DNA from: Candidatus Limosilactobacillus intestinipullorum
GTDB lineage: Bacteria; Bacillota; Bacilli; Lactobacillales; Lactobacillaceae
Assembly: GCA_019117185.1 (NCBI GenBank)
Contig: DXAF01000037.1
Span: forward strand, 1-52,624
Reading direction: 5' to 3'
DNA length: 52,624 nucleotides
Shown here: one piece after another, positions 32,344 through 41,752 of the stretch
Layout of the letters: each line of letters begins with the position of its first letter
Numbering within the stretch: the stretch's first letter is position 1
Made by a program: the position numbers and the translations under genes
The notes under the pieces: model-generated
Databases searched by the model: none
Seen by the model: the letters and a program-made list of their open reading frames with translations, nothing else
Told to the model about the DNA's origin: nothing

Positions 32344-35193
32344 TTGAATAAAAAAACCAAACAGCGGTCTAAAAAGCGTGACCAAAGTGCTCCAATCTAT
32401 TCGGTCGTCGATCTGGAGACGACCGGGACGAGCATTAATCACGGTGACCGGATCATCCAGATTGGCTGCGTACTGGTCCAGGATGGTCAAATTATTAATC
32501 GTTTTGAAACTAAGGTCAACCCACGGGAGCGGATCCCCCGTTCAGTCGTACAATTGACCGGGATCCGGGACCAAGACGTCCGCAAGGCCCCGCTCTTTGA
32601 AGACATTGCGGGAACCGTCTACAGCCTGTTATCGGGGACAATCTTTGTGGCTCACAACGTTAACTTTGACTTCCCGTTTTTAAACGCGGAATTAGAACGG
32701 GCTGGTTACCCGCCGTTGCCGATCCAGGCGATTGACACGGTTACCATGAGTCAGATCCTGTTACCGACGGCTAAGAGTTTCCGCCTCCGCGACCTGACGA
32801 GCAGCCTGCACATTGAACACGATCATCCCCACAGTGCCGTGTCTGATGCAGAAGCGACTGCCAGCCTGCTGATTGATCTCCTCAAGAAGGTCCGGCAGCT
32901 GCCAACCTTGACGTTGGACCAGCTGGTGGAGCTAAAACTAGACTTGCCCCAGCAGACGGCCCAGGTCTTTAGTAATGAACTAAAGTGGCGGGCCGACCAC
33001 CCCCAACCGCTATCTGAAGACCTCTACGTCAGCCACGGGCTCGTCCTCCACAAGCTCCGGCCCCTGGCGGTTAACAAGCGGGCGGCTACGGTCCGTTATC
33101 CCGCCACTAAGCGGGCGAAGCTAAAACTATTTAGCGACCAGCTGGAGTTGCGCCCGGTCCAGTCCAAGATGATGAATAGCATCTACAATAACTACACCCA
33201 CGATGAACCCAAGAACATGGTGGTGGAGGCAGGGACCGGGACGGGGAAGACCCTGGGCTACCTCTTGCCACTGGCGTACGCGGCTTATCCCGACAAGCGG
33301 ATCGTGGTCAGCACGGCGACCAACTTGTTACAAGAGCAGATTGCCAATCAAGTGGTCCAACAGCTCAACCGGGTCCTGCCGTTTACGCTTAACGGCGTCG
33401 TGGTTAAGGGAAACCAACACTATATTGACCTCGACAAGTTCGTCCACTCCCTCAGCATCATTGAAGATTCTAAGCTGGTCCAGCTCTTGAAGGCCAAACT
33501 ATTGGTATGGCTCCTTCAGACGACCAGTGGGGACCTCGATGAACTTAACCTGACATCGACCCAGTCGCCATACTTTACTGAGATCCGCCACCGGGGGGTT
33601 CGGTCACTTAACCCGGCTGGTCCCTTTTACAAAGATGACTTCCTCGTCCGTCGTGACCGGCGCTTAGACCAGGCGGATATTGTGATTACGAACCACGCCT
33701 ACCTGGTGGCCCATGCGGACGAACTGGGGGATGGCACCCGGCGGCCGTACTTGGTCATTGACGAGGCTCAACACCTCAGTACCAGTATTCTCCGCCAGTC
33801 CCGCCGGCAGTTTAACTTCCAGCAATTACGCACCGCGGTGCACGTCTTAAGCGGCCTGGTCAATAACGGGAGTGACCGGAACCTGACCAACGTCTTTAGC
33901 GACCACCCGCTGGGTAACTATAACGTTGAGTTGCTGCGCGAGGACCTGGCCCACGTGGAAACGGCGGTCAACCAATTCCAGCAGGCCCTGTACCGGCAAT
34001 TCGTCCAGCAGGCCACGACCAGCGTTGACCATGAGTTGATCGAACAACCACTGGCTAACGACCAACTGGCCGACCTCCTCGACGTTGGTGGCCCGGTCAT
34101 GATGCAACTTGAACAGGCCCTAGGGAGCGTCCAGCTGCACTTTTCGGCCTTGCAACACATCTTTGCCCAGCAGACAAGTCGCTGGTTGGTCAGTGACCGT
34201 TACTTGATGAGCCAGTTCCAAAGCCAGCTAGCCAAGCTCGGTGATGCGGACGCGACCCTGAACACCTTTAACGAAACCCTGAAGGAGCACGGCAGCGCCG
34301 CGGCCTTTTGGCTCACCATCCGGCAGTCGACGGAGCGCAGTTCCCTAGTCCTCAGCGGGGGCTTGTTGTCTGCCAACCACTTCTTGACTGAGCGGGTCTA
34401 CCCCTACTTTGCCCAACCACTGTTCGTCGGGGCGACCCTCTTTACGTCGACCCGGTCACAGTACCTGTACCAGCAGCTGGACCTCGACCGCCGGGCCACG
34501 CTGACCAAGCGTTTTGCTTCGCCGTTTGACTATGCCCAGCAGGCCAAGGTCCTGGTAGCCAAGGATGCACCGTCACCAAGTAACCGGGGTAACGCGGCCT
34601 ACATTAACTACCTGGCTGCGACGATTTACCGGCTGAGCAAGCAGACTAATTGCCAGACGATGATCCTCTTTAATTCACTAGTCATGATTGAACAGGTCTA
34701 TAGCCAGCTACGCGAGACCGACCTGTTCGACCAGCGAGATATCCTGGCCCAAGGCATCACCGGTAACCGGGATAAGATCCTCAAGCAGTTTTCCAGTGGT
34801 CACAATGCAATCCTGCTGGGGGCCACCAGCTTTTGGGAAGGGGTCGACCTGCCCCGGACGGCCCTGGAACTGCTGATCGTGACCCGGCTGCCGTTTGATG
34901 CCCCCGATGAGATCATGACCCGGGCCTACAATAACTTGCTTAAGCAAGAGGGGAAGAACCCCTTCTATCAATCGGAGCTCCCGAAGGCAACGATGCGCCT
35001 ACGTCAGGGGCTCGGCCGGTTGATCCGGAGCAAGGCCGATACGGGGGTAGCGGTGATTCTCGACCCCCGGTTAGTGACCCGGCGTTACGGACAGACGATC
35101 ATGAAGAGTCTGGAACGCGACTACGCAGTTGACGTGCTGCCGACCGACGAAGCCGTGCAAATCACTAATGATTTTATTAAAAAACGCCATTAG
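32344..35193 (+). CDS. dinG: DinG-family helicase with N-terminal 3'-5' exonuclease
   Basis: TTG 32344 lies five bases behind GGTGA; a GTG six codons upstream also follows a GGTGA, so the start is uncertain. Residues about 20-185 form a DnaQ-like exonuclease (DLETTG, VAHNVNFDFPFLN, HSAVSDAEATASL). A superfamily 2 helicase follows: Walker A EAGTGTGKTLGYLLP, Walker B VIDEAQHL, GATSFWEGVDLP and motif VI QGLGRLIRSK. The whole protein has only two Cys, so it lacks the iron-sulphur cluster of enterobacterial DinG, as in Staphylococcus and Bacillus forms. It probably acts in DNA repair. It heads the dinG-ypmB-dnaD block. Confidence 0.92.
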   Translation: MNKKTKQRSKKRDQSAPIYSVVDLETTGTSINHGDRIIQIGCVLVQDGQIINRFETKVNPRERIPRSVVQLTGIRDQDVRKAPLFEDIAGTVYSLLSGTIFVAHNVNFDFPFLNAELERAGYPPLPIQAIDTVTMSQILLPTAKSFRLRDLTSSLHIEHDHPHSAVSDAEATASLLIDLLKKVRQLPTLTLDQLVELKLDLPQQTAQVFSNELKWRADHPQPLSEDLYVSHGLVLHKLRPLAVNKRAATVRYPATKRAKLKLFSDQLELRPVQSKMMNSIYNNYTHDEPKNMVVEAGTGTGKTLGYLLPLAYAAYPDKRIVVSTATNLLQEQIANQVVQQLNRVLPFTLNGVVVKGNQHYIDLDKFVHSLSIIEDSKLVQLLKAKLLVWLLQTTSGDLDELNLTSTQSPYFTEIRHRGVRSLNPAGPFYKDDFLVRRDRRLDQADIVITNHAYLVAHADELGDGTRRPYLVIDEAQHLSTSILRQSRRQFNFQQLRTAVHVLSGLVNNGSDRNLTNVFSDHPLGNYNVELLREDLAHVETAVNQFQQALYRQFVQQATTSVDHELIEQPLANDQLADLLDVGGPVMMQLEQALGSVQLHFSALQHIFAQQTSRWLVSDRYLMSQFQSQLAKLGDADATLNTFNETLKEHGSAAAFWLTIRQSTERSSLVLSGGLLSANHFLTERVYPYFAQPLFVGATLFTSTRSQYLYQQLDLDRRATLTKRFASPFDYAQQAKVLVAKDAPSPSNRGNAAYINYLAATIYRLSKQTNCQTMILFNSLVMIEQVYSQLRETDLFDQRDILAQGITGNRDKILKQFSSGHNAILLGATSFWEGVDLPRTALELLIVTRLPFDAPDEIMTRAYNNLLKQEGKNPFYQSELPKATMRLRQGLGRLIRSKADTGVAVILDPRLVTRRYGQTIMKSLERDYAVDVLPTDEAVQITNDFIKKRH

Positions 35194-35217
35194 TTATCAC
35201 TTCGGGGATTTTTCTGC

Positions 35218-35267
35218 TATAATCAATAAGATTGACGGTCGGGGTGGCAAGTTAGGCACCGCGGTCC
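35218..35267 (+). promoter_or_regulatory. ypmB promoter and leader with an interrupted T-box-like sequence
   Basis: TATAAT (35218-35223) with a TG extension gives a promoter. The leader then reads GGGGTGG (35241-35247), nine extra bases, and CACCGCGGTCC (35257-35267). Without the nine bases this would match the T-box core GGGTGGNACCGCG. No specifier stem is visible upstream, so it is at most a remnant or a coincidence. Confidence 0.35.
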
Positions 35268-35288
35268 GAAGAAAGAGGTAGTTCAAGA

Positions 35289-35807
35289 ATGCAAAGTCGA
35301 CGTGAAGTTCAGCAGGCCCAGAGCCGGAGTTCGGCGGCTCGGCGGCTCCGTAACGTGTTGCTGGTAATTCTCTTTGTTATTCTGGTGGGGTGGTTAACCT
35401 ACGCCGCCAGTAACCAGCCCCGGCATGCGGCTAAGAAGCAGGCCACCCAGATGGCAGAAAAGTATGCCCACCTGCAAGACCCCCAGAAGTTTTATATCTA
35501 TAACCGGGAGAGCACCTTCTATACCGTGACCGGGAAGAACCAGCAGGGGCAGCCGATCCTGGTAATGGTTCCCCAAAAGGGCGGCCATATCCGGGTGCTG
35601 AAGCAAAGTGCCGGCCTCACTGCCAACCAGGTCACGAACATGACCAAGCAGCGCCGGCACCCGTCGACCATCCTGAAGGTGGCACTGGGGATCTTTAACG
35701 ACAAGACGGTCTGGGAGGTTACCTACCGCAACCGGAAGGGGCAACTATGCTACGACCTGATTAATTTCAAGACCGGCAAATATGTCCAAGAGATTAACAA
35801 CTTATAA
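35289..35807 (+). CDS. ypmB: YpmB/TseB-like membrane-anchored protein
   Basis: The 172-residue protein has a basic N-terminus, one membrane helix (about 23-42, NVLLVILFVILVGWLTYAAS) and an extracellular part with two PepSY-like repeats (KFYIYNRESTFYTVTGKNQQ and VWEVTYRNRKGQLCYDLINF). In B. subtilis the homologue in the same dinG-dnaD position (TseB) regulates the cell-wall synthase PBP2A. AAAGAGG precedes ATG. The aspB and asnS genes that usually follow in related genomes are absent here. Confidence 0.75.
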   Translation: MQSRREVQQAQSRSSAARRLRNVLLVILFVILVGWLTYAASNQPRHAAKKQATQMAEKYAHLQDPQKFYIYNRESTFYTVTGKNQQGQPILVMVPQKGGHIRVLKQSAGLTANQVTNMTKQRRHPSTILKVALGIFNDKTVWEVTYRNRKGQLCYDLINFKTGKYVQEINNL

Positions 35808-35819
35808 TTAAGATGACTA

Positions 35820-35850
35820 AGCTCTAACGTTCATTGCGGACGCTAGGGCC
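35820..35850 (+). terminator. Imperfect hairpin between ypmB and dnaD
   Basis: GCTCTAACGT pairs with ACGCTAGGGC apart from one mismatch and one G-T pair. Only a short T tract follows, so termination may be partial. Confidence 0.4.
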
Positions 35851-35881
35851 TTATTTACGAAATGACCGAGGAGGAAGGAAG

Positions 35882-36592
35882 ATGGCTGATAACGTTTTAC
35901 AGCGCTATTTAGCAGCGGGGGAGACCCTGATTAGCAACGTCCTTTTGCACCACTACAAAGAGTTGGGGCTAACGACGTCCCAGCTGGTCTTATACCTGCA
36001 GTTTAAATCCTACCAGGACCAGGGGATGGTGAATCCTGACATCCGCCAGATTGCCAAGAACCTGGGGACATCGGAGGTCCAGGTCTTTGACCAGCTCCAC
36101 CAGCTCATTACTGGTGGCTTGGCTGAGCAGAAGATGCAACGGCAGGCGGACGGTAAGGAAGAGGCGGTCTATGACTTTAGTCCACTCCTCGACCGGGTGG
36201 CCTTGCTAGTGGACCAGCAAACGAGTGTGGCGGCGGCCGCCAGCGGTGCTAACGAGCGGATGCAAACCTTTAACCAGCTAGAAGCGGAGTTTGGGCGGCC
36301 CCTCTCGTCAATGGAGATGCAGATCGTTAACGACTGGCTGGATAAGGATAATTACAGTACCACGATGATTAAACTAGCCCTGCGTCAAGCAGTGTTAAAC
36401 AGTGCCCTCAACCTCAACTACATGGAACGGATCTTGCAAAGCTGGGACCGGCAGGGGTTACGGACTAAGCACGACATTGAAGAGCACGAGCGCCAGTTCG
36501 AAGAGCGGCGCGATAGTGGCCAAAGTAAGCGCCAGTCGGGCCAGCCAAAACCCCGGGGACCGCAAATTCCCATCTATAAGCTCGGTGAATAA
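35882..36592 (+). CDS. dnaD: DNA replication initiation protein DnaD
   Basis: ATG 35882 lies behind GAGGAGGAAGGAA; the frame is open further upstream but without a site. The 236-residue protein has an N-terminal winged helix (LQFKSYQDQGMVNPDIRQIA) and a C-terminal DnaD domain with the conserved YxxxIxxxWxxxG motif (YMERILQSWDRQG). The C-terminal tail is basic and Gln/Arg rich. DnaD bridges DnaA-opened origins and helicase loading. The usual neighbour nth is missing; a DMT transporter gene follows instead. Confidence 0.9.
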   Translation: MADNVLQRYLAAGETLISNVLLHHYKELGLTTSQLVLYLQFKSYQDQGMVNPDIRQIAKNLGTSEVQVFDQLHQLITGGLAEQKMQRQADGKEEAVYDFSPLLDRVALLVDQQTSVAAAASGANERMQTFNQLEAEFGRPLSSMEMQIVNDWLDKDNYSTTMIKLALRQAVLNSALNLNYMERILQSWDRQGLRTKHDIEEHERQFEERRDSGQSKRQSGQPKPRGPQIPIYKLGE

Positions 36593-36616
36593 TAAAGAGG
36601 AAGGATTGATTGAATT

Positions 36617-37534
36617 ATGGATAATGGTAAAGTATCCCATGGTGTGATGAAGGGGATTGGCTGGGCAGCCGTTGCGTCAGCCATGTGGGGGATTTCGGGG
36701 ACGACCCTCCAGCTGATCTCCCAAAACCTGGCAATTCCCGCAACCTGGATGTTGTCGACCCGGACGCTGATTACCGGGGTGATCCTGCTGGTAATCAGCC
36801 TGATCCTGTACGGACGGCGGACCTTTGACGTGTTTAAGCACTGGGACACCACGATTTCGGTGGTTACGTACGCGATTTTTGGTCTGATGTTAAACCTTTT
36901 GACCTTCTACTACGCGGTCCAGACCGGGAATGCTTCGGCCGCCACGATTCTCCAGTACCTCTCACCACTATTTATCGTGCTGGGGGATGTGGTCATTATG
37001 CGCCAGCGGCCACTCCGTTCGGACATCATCGCCTTTGCCCTGGCGATGGTTGGGGTGGTCTTATGCATCACCCGGGGGAGCCTCCATTCACTGGCCTTGC
37101 CAATGGTGGCGATCCTGTGGGGACTCGGTTCCGGGATTACGGCGGCCTTTTACATCGTCTTACCCAAGCGGGCCGCGGCAAAGAACCCACCGCTGGTTGT
37201 CTTAGGCTGGGGGACAATGATTGCGGGAGTCCTCTTTAACCTCTACCGGCCAATGTGGGTCAATCCCCCGCACGTTTCGCTGACCTTGGTCTTGTCGGTG
37301 GGGACCGTGATCCTCTTCGGGACGATCCTGCCATTTGGCCTGTTACTGCACGCTTCTAACTTTGCACCATCGGACGTGGTCAGTATCATGGATGCCCTCC
37401 AGCCGATTGTTACTTCTATTCTGAGTGTGATCTTTTTCCACCTCTTCATGAACTGGGTCGAAGTGCTTGGCATTGTCCTGGTCCTCGTTGCCATCTACGT
37501 ACTGCAGGATGGCCGGCGCCGGGTCAAGGTCTAG
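36617..37534 (+). CDS. EamA/DMT-family transporter
   Basis: The 305-residue protein has ten hydrophobic helices in two EamA repeats: SAMWGISGTTLQLISQNL early and LWGLGSGITAAFYIVLPKRA in the second half, ending in a basic tail (DGRRRVKV). It resembles RhaT/YdcZ-like small-molecule exporters; the substrate is unknown. AGAGGAAGG precedes ATG. It lies 25 bases after dnaD and may be transcribed with it. Two terminators back to back close the unit against pbp1A. Confidence 0.85.
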   Translation: MDNGKVSHGVMKGIGWAAVASAMWGISGTTLQLISQNLAIPATWMLSTRTLITGVILLVISLILYGRRTFDVFKHWDTTISVVTYAIFGLMLNLLTFYYAVQTGNASAATILQYLSPLFIVLGDVVIMRQRPLRSDIIAFALAMVGVVLCITRGSLHSLALPMVAILWGLGSGITAAFYIVLPKRAAAKNPPLVVLGWGTMIAGVLFNLYRPMWVNPPHVSLTLVLSVGTVILFGTILPFGLLLHASNFAPSDVVSIMDALQPIVTSILSVIFFHLFMNWVEVLGIVLVLVAIYVLQDGRRRVKV

Positions 37535-37559
37535 GTTAAATTTGATTATAGATCATATG

Positions 37560-37597
37560 AAACCGGGCAAGTCGGGATGAAACGGCTTGCCCGGTTT
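37560..37597 (+). terminator. Terminator after the DMT transporter gene
   Basis: AAACCGGGCAAG pairs perfectly with CTTGCCCGGTTT. Confidence 0.85.
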
Positions 37598-37619
37598 GTT
37601 TATCTGTAGAATGAAAAAA

Positions 37620-37651
37620 GAGCCTTCAAATGCTTGAACATTTGAGAGCTC
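37620..37651 (-). terminator. Terminator after pbp1A
   Basis: GAGCCTTCAAATG pairs with CATTTGAGAGCTC (mismatch in the middle). On the minus strand TCTTTTTTC follows. Confidence 0.8.
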
Positions 37652-37679
37652 CTTTTAATATAACTTATTGCATTACATA

Positions 37680-39959
37680 CTAGTGGACTGTGGTAGGCGC
37701 GGCACCACCATTTCCAGTAGCGTTACCGGGAGTGGGGGCATTATTAGCACCACTATTGTTATTACCGTTGTTGTTATTACTATTGCTTGCACCAGTATCA
37801 TTCCGGTCGCTTTGCTGGCCATTGTGGTCATTATTACTGAAGACCGAACCAGAAGTGACGATGGAATCCCGGAGCGATGATGAGTGGCTTTCACTCGATG
37901 AGGATGAACTATTGTCGTCGTCATCGTCATCGATGGCAGCGTACTGGAGCGCCCACTTGGAATCCTTGATTACCAGTTGCCGCTTACCATTGACCCGGAC
38001 GGCTTCGACCGTATCCGGCATCCGCCAGTTGGAAGCGTGGTTTTGGCTGTCAAGGTATTCCATCTCATCCTTGTAGAGCCACTGGGCGGAATCAATGTAA
38101 GTATCCGAGATGGGACTAGCCGATTGTGGTTGGTCATACCCGGTCCAAACCGCAATTGAGTAGTTCTTGGTGTAACCGGCCATCCAGGAGTCCATGACCC
38201 CGGATTGGTTACCACCCGGATAGTTGCTCGTCCCGGTCTTCCCAGCCTGGTTAACCCCGCTGATGTGGGCGGCGGTCCCGGAACCTTGGGAGTCGGTGAA
38301 CACGCCCTTAAGCATGTCAGTCATCATGTAGGCCGTCGCCTTGTTCATGGCACGGTGGCCATTCGGGCTATAGCGCTTGACGTTACCATCCTGGGTGGTG
38401 ATTGATGAAATGTAGTATGGTTCATAGTAGGTCCCACCGTTAGCAAAGGCCGCGTAGGCAGCGGAGATTTGTAGTGGTGAGATGTAAAGGCTAATCGCGT
38501 TTTGCAGGTTGTCCGGCTTCTTTTGTGAGATGCCCAGACCCTTTAAGAAGGTCGTGGCCCGCTTAATACCGACATCCTGCAGGGTCCGGATGGCAGGGAC
38601 GTTCCGTGACTGCACGAGGGCGGCCCGCATTGTCATCGTTCCCTTATACTTGTTATCAAAGTCATGGACGGCGGTGTTGGTACCAGGGTAGTAGAACTTG
38701 GTATCGGAAACCGACTTGAAGGTTGGCCACTGGAGGTATTCAATGGCCGGCCCGTAATCCATGATTGGCTTAGCAGTCGAACCAGAACTCCGGTTGGTCT
38801 GGACGGCCCGGTTCAAACCGTAGATGGTGTTACCGAGCTTCCGGCCACCGAGCATTGCGACCACCTGACCGTTGTGGGGGTCGGTGACGGCCACCCCGGT
38901 CTGCATCTTGTCGCTTTGGAAGGATACCGTGTTGTTGGCGGCGTTGTACAGGTGCTTTTGCGCATCCAAGTCGATGTTGGTGTGAACCTGCAGACCGTCG
39001 TTGTAAGGGTTGTAACCCTTTTGCTGGAGGTCGGCGAGGACTTCCTTGACGTAGGCATCGATAACCTTCTCGTTGACGTTCACGTCCCCGTTGGAAGTGT
39101 TACCGTGCTTCGGGTCCAGGTCCGCAGTGATGCTTTCCTGGGCCGCCTTATCCGCCTGGGCCTGGGTAATGTACTTACTCCGGACCATGGCGTTGAGCAC
39201 TTCGTTACGCCGCTGAGTGGCCGCCTGGGTATCAGAAGCCAACGGGTTGTAGTAGGTTGGTGACTGCGGCATCCCGGCAAGCAGGGCCTGCTGGGAAAGA
39301 CTCAATTGGTTTAAGTCCTTACCATAGTAATACTGGGCCGCGGTCTGCATCCCGTAGACCCCGTTCCCCATGTAAACCTTATTAATGTAAAAATCGAGGA
39401 TCTGGTTCTTGCTGAAGTGGCGTTCAACGTTGATGGCCAGCCAGGCTTCCTGAGCCTTACGCTTGAAGGTCCGGTCCGAGGCCGCCGTTGAAAAGACTGA
39501 CAGCTTAACCAGTTGCTGGGTCAGGGTACTACCACCCTGCATCCCGGACGAGTGGCCAAAGATGTTGGCGGTTGCGGCCCCCATAATCCGGATGGGGTCG
39601 ACACCATGGTGCTTGTAGAAGCGCCGGTCTTCGATGGAAACAACGGCGTGTTTTAAGGTCTCCGGTACCTGGTCGCTCTTTACGTACTCCCGCTTTTGCA
39701 ACCCGAGGCGTGAAATGACCCGGTTTTGGTTATCGTAGATCGTCGTCCCATTTTGGCTGGCCAGTTCGCTTTGACTAACTTTGGGCGCACTCGATGCATA
39801 GTAGAAAAATAGGGCGGCACCCGCGACGATTAGTAAGATCACAACCCCGACAATCGCGAGGATGATCTTCTTGACTAACCCGCCACCGCTTTGCGTCTCG
39901 TCAAAATCTTCTTCGCTATTCTGACGAGACCTGCGGGTCGGTTGATCATTATTCGGCAT
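37680..39959 (-). CDS. ponA: Penicillin-binding protein 1A (bifunctional)
   Basis: ATG 39959 follows AAAGGAG. Of 759 residues, 28-52 form the membrane anchor. The glycosyltransferase domain carries Glu110 in VSIEDRRFYKHHG and GGSTLTQQLVK. The transpeptidase has active Ser394 in SGSTAKP, SRN near 460 and Lys574-Thr-Gly-Thr-Ser. The C-terminal tail of about 85 residues is low complexity: six Asp, a Ser run, then Asn/Gly-rich sequence. The enzyme polymerises and cross-links peptidoglycan. It overlaps recU by 11 bases, as the recU-ponA pair does in Bacillus. Confidence 0.95.
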   Translation of the reverse strand: MPNNDQPTRRSRQNSEEDFDETQSGGGLVKKIILAIVGVVILLIVAGAALFFYYASSAPKVSQSELASQNGTTIYDNQNRVISRLGLQKREYVKSDQVPETLKHAVVSIEDRRFYKHHGVDPIRIMGAATANIFGHSSGMQGGSTLTQQLVKLSVFSTAASDRTFKRKAQEAWLAINVERHFSKNQILDFYINKVYMGNGVYGMQTAAQYYYGKDLNQLSLSQQALLAGMPQSPTYYNPLASDTQAATQRRNEVLNAMVRSKYITQAQADKAAQESITADLDPKHGNTSNGDVNVNEKVIDAYVKEVLADLQQKGYNPYNDGLQVHTNIDLDAQKHLYNAANNTVSFQSDKMQTGVAVTDPHNGQVVAMLGGRKLGNTIYGLNRAVQTNRSSGSTAKPIMDYGPAIEYLQWPTFKSVSDTKFYYPGTNTAVHDFDNKYKGTMTMRAALVQSRNVPAIRTLQDVGIKRATTFLKGLGISQKKPDNLQNAISLYISPLQISAAYAAFANGGTYYEPYYISSITTQDGNVKRYSPNGHRAMNKATAYMMTDMLKGVFTDSQGSGTAAHISGVNQAGKTGTSNYPGGNQSGVMDSWMAGYTKNYSIAVWTGYDQPQSASPISDTYIDSAQWLYKDEMEYLDSQNHASNWRMPDTVEAVRVNGKRQLVIKDSKWALQYAAIDDDDDDNSSSSSSESHSSSLRDSIVTSGSVFSNNDHNGQQSDRNDTGASNSNNNNGNNNSGANNAPTPGNATGNGGAAPTTVH

Positions 39960-40584
39960 GATAAACTCCTTTTTTCTTAGCAGCGATAATTTGGTCAACT
40001 GCTTGAAGATATGGTAAACGTGGGTTCAACTGGTAGTCAATTGAAAAACCCGTTCGTTGGATATCGGTTAGCAGAATTGATTTGCGACCACCACTGGCCT
40101 GGGCATCCCAATAATGGAAAAGAATGCTTGCCGGTAACAGGTAAACACGGTCTAATTCCGTAAATTTAATAAAGGCAAAGCAAATTCCACCCTGCCGCAC
40201 ACATTCACGCATGTGCCGGATCTGGTGTTCGTGGAAGTTCTTTAACGGAAAGGACCGCTTGTTGCGGGTCTCTTTGGCGTCAAAGTCAATGTAGTAACCC
40301 TTGTAGATGCCATTGTAGTCGGTGGTCGAAGGGCGCCTAAAGTAGGCCTCCCGAATAATTGCCGCACTCCGCTTGGGATAGTCGACCTTGACTAACTGGA
40401 CGGGAGTCGGCTTCTTATGAATAACTGCAATGTGCCGACTAAGGTAGTACTGGTTACTGTGGTTGATCTCATCTTCCAACGACATCCCCCGCTTAGCGTA
40501 AATCGACTGGTGGGGGGTCGGTAAATCACGGTTAGCGTGATATGATTGGTGGGGATGCTGACCATTGGGGTAGTGAATAGTCAA
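39949..40584 (-). CDS. recU: Holliday junction resolvase RecU
   Basis: TTG 40584 behind TTAGGAGAG gives MTIHYPNGQ, which aligns with the B. subtilis start MIRYPNGK; longer starts lack a site. The 211-residue protein contains RGMSLEDEIN, IAVIHKKPTPVQLVKVDYP, SSTTDYNGIYKG-like STTDYNGIYKGYYIDFDAKE (the catalytic Asp/Glu/Lys) and FHEHQIRHM. It cuts four-way junctions during recombinational repair and segregation. It is first in the recU-ponA operon and diverges from ypsA. Confidence 0.95.
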   Translation of the reverse strand: MTIHYPNGQHPHQSYHANRDLPTPHQSIYAKRGMSLEDEINHSNQYYLSRHIAVIHKKPTPVQLVKVDYPKRSAAIIREAYFRRPSTTDYNGIYKGYYIDFDAKETRNKRSFPLKNFHEHQIRHMRECVRQGGICFAFIKFTELDRVYLLPASILFHYWDAQASGGRKSILLTDIQRTGFSIDYQLNPRLPYLQAVDQIIAAKKKGVYHAE

Positions 40585-40667
40585 TGTGCTCACTCTCCTA
40601 ACTAGCAATATATTATACCAGAAAAAAACATAAATGATTGATACAGAACGGTTACGGGGGCAATTTT

Positions 40668-41252
40668 ATGCGACGGTTATGGATTACCGGCTACCGCAGC
40701 TATGAATTAAGTACCTTTCGCGACGACGATCCAAAGATCACGGTGATCAAGCACGTACTTAAACAGCGGCTGACGAGCCTGTTAGATGAAGATAATGATG
40801 AGTTTTGGGTGATTACCGGTCCCCAACTGGGTGTTGAGCAGTGGGCAGCGGGACTGGCGGTCGACCTCCGCAAGGACTACCACCAATTAAAGGTGGCACT
40901 GATGTTGCCTTATGCCGACTTTTCTAACCGGTGGAACGCTGATAACCAGCGCAAGCTTGCCGACCTTCGTCAGCGGGTTAATTTTTCCAAGGAAGTAACC
41001 GCTAAGCCCTACGAGTCACCAGACCAGCTCCGTTTGTACCAGCAGTTCATGCTAAGCCATACCGACCGGCTGCTGATGGTCTATGATCCCGACCACCCGG
41101 GCAAACCAAAGTATGATTACCAGGCTGCCCAACACTTTTCCAACCGACAAAATTACCCGGTTGACCTAATCGACTTTGACGAGCTTCAGGAAGCCGCAAT
41201 TGAATGGAGCGAAGCGGAGCGCGAACGTAAGCTGGCGGAAAGGGGCTTTTAA
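40668..41252 (+). CDS. ypsA: YpsA-family protein (DUF1273, SLOG fold)
   Basis: ATG 40668 is preceded by ACGGGGGC, a weak site. The 194-residue protein has the SLOG-like nucleotide-binding start LWITGYRSYELSTF and GPQLGVEQWAA, then ALMLPYADFSNRWN and DRLLMVYDPDHPGKPKYDYQ. In B. subtilis YpsA influences cell division and is linked to GpsB genetically, and the gene order ypsA-gpsB-rnpB is kept here. The ligand is unknown. Confidence 0.85.
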   Translation: MRRLWITGYRSYELSTFRDDDPKITVIKHVLKQRLTSLLDEDNDEFWVITGPQLGVEQWAAGLAVDLRKDYHQLKVALMLPYADFSNRWNADNQRKLADLRQRVNFSKEVTAKPYESPDQLRLYQQFMLSHTDRLLMVYDPDHPGKPKYDYQAAQHFSNRQNYPVDLIDFDELQEAAIEWSEAERERKLAERGF

Positions 41253-41364
41253 TGCGTACGGCTGAGTGATGGTGGGGGAGTTCACAAGATTGCCCTTGCA
41301 ATCAAACCTAAATTTGGTAAGATTATTATGTATTATGCAAACTAAACGATTGAGGTGTTAAAGG

Positions 41365-41727
41365 TTGGATAGCATTAATTACACGCCGCAGGATATCCTG
41401 CACAAGCAGTTTAAAGAGAAGAGCATTGGTAAGGGATATGACATGGCTGATGTGGATGAATTCCTCGACAATGTTATTAAAGACTACGACGCCTACAACA
41501 AGGAAGTTGACCGCCTGAGCGATGAAAATGAACGGCTGAAGGCCAAGGTTGACGAGCTGAATCGCCAAGTAGAAGTTGGTTCCACCATGCCGAGCCCGGC
41601 CAAGAACCAGCAGCCCGTTTCTAATGCTACCAACATGGATATCTTAAAACGGCTATCTAATTTGGAGCGCCGGGTATTCGGTTCCCAAATTAATGAAGGC
41701 GAAAACAACGATTCACACTTGCTTTAG
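41365..41727 (+). CDS. gpsB: Cell-cycle/cell-wall adaptor GpsB
   Basis: The 120-residue protein starts at TTG 41365 behind TGAGGTG. Its DivIVA-like N-terminus ([39 protein letters not shown]) is followed by a coiled coil (about 45-70), a flexible linker and a C-terminal helix ([17 protein letters not shown]), matching GpsB order. It docks class A PBPs at the septum; ponA lies 1.4 kb upstream. The promoter of rnpB begins inside its last codons. Confidence 0.93.
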   Translation: MDSINYTPQDILHKQFKEKSIGKGYDMADVDEFLDNVIKDYDAYNKEVDRLSDENERLKAKVDELNRQVEVGSTMPSPAKNQQPVSNATNMDILKRLSNLERRVFGSQINEGENNDSHLL

Positions 41728-41747
41728 TGCGCGTTATCGAATACAAT
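41719..41747 (+). promoter_or_regulatory. rnpB promoter
   Basis: TTGCTT (inside the gpsB end) and TACAAT (41742-41747) have a 17-base spacer, just ahead of the RNA. Confidence 0.65.
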
Positions 41748-41752
41748 ATTAC

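Noticed and set aside
37680-38076. Plus-strand frames with long Leu/Ser runs opposite the ponA 3' end
   Set aside because: They are the mirror of the Asp/Ser/Asn low-complexity tail and have no ribosome site.
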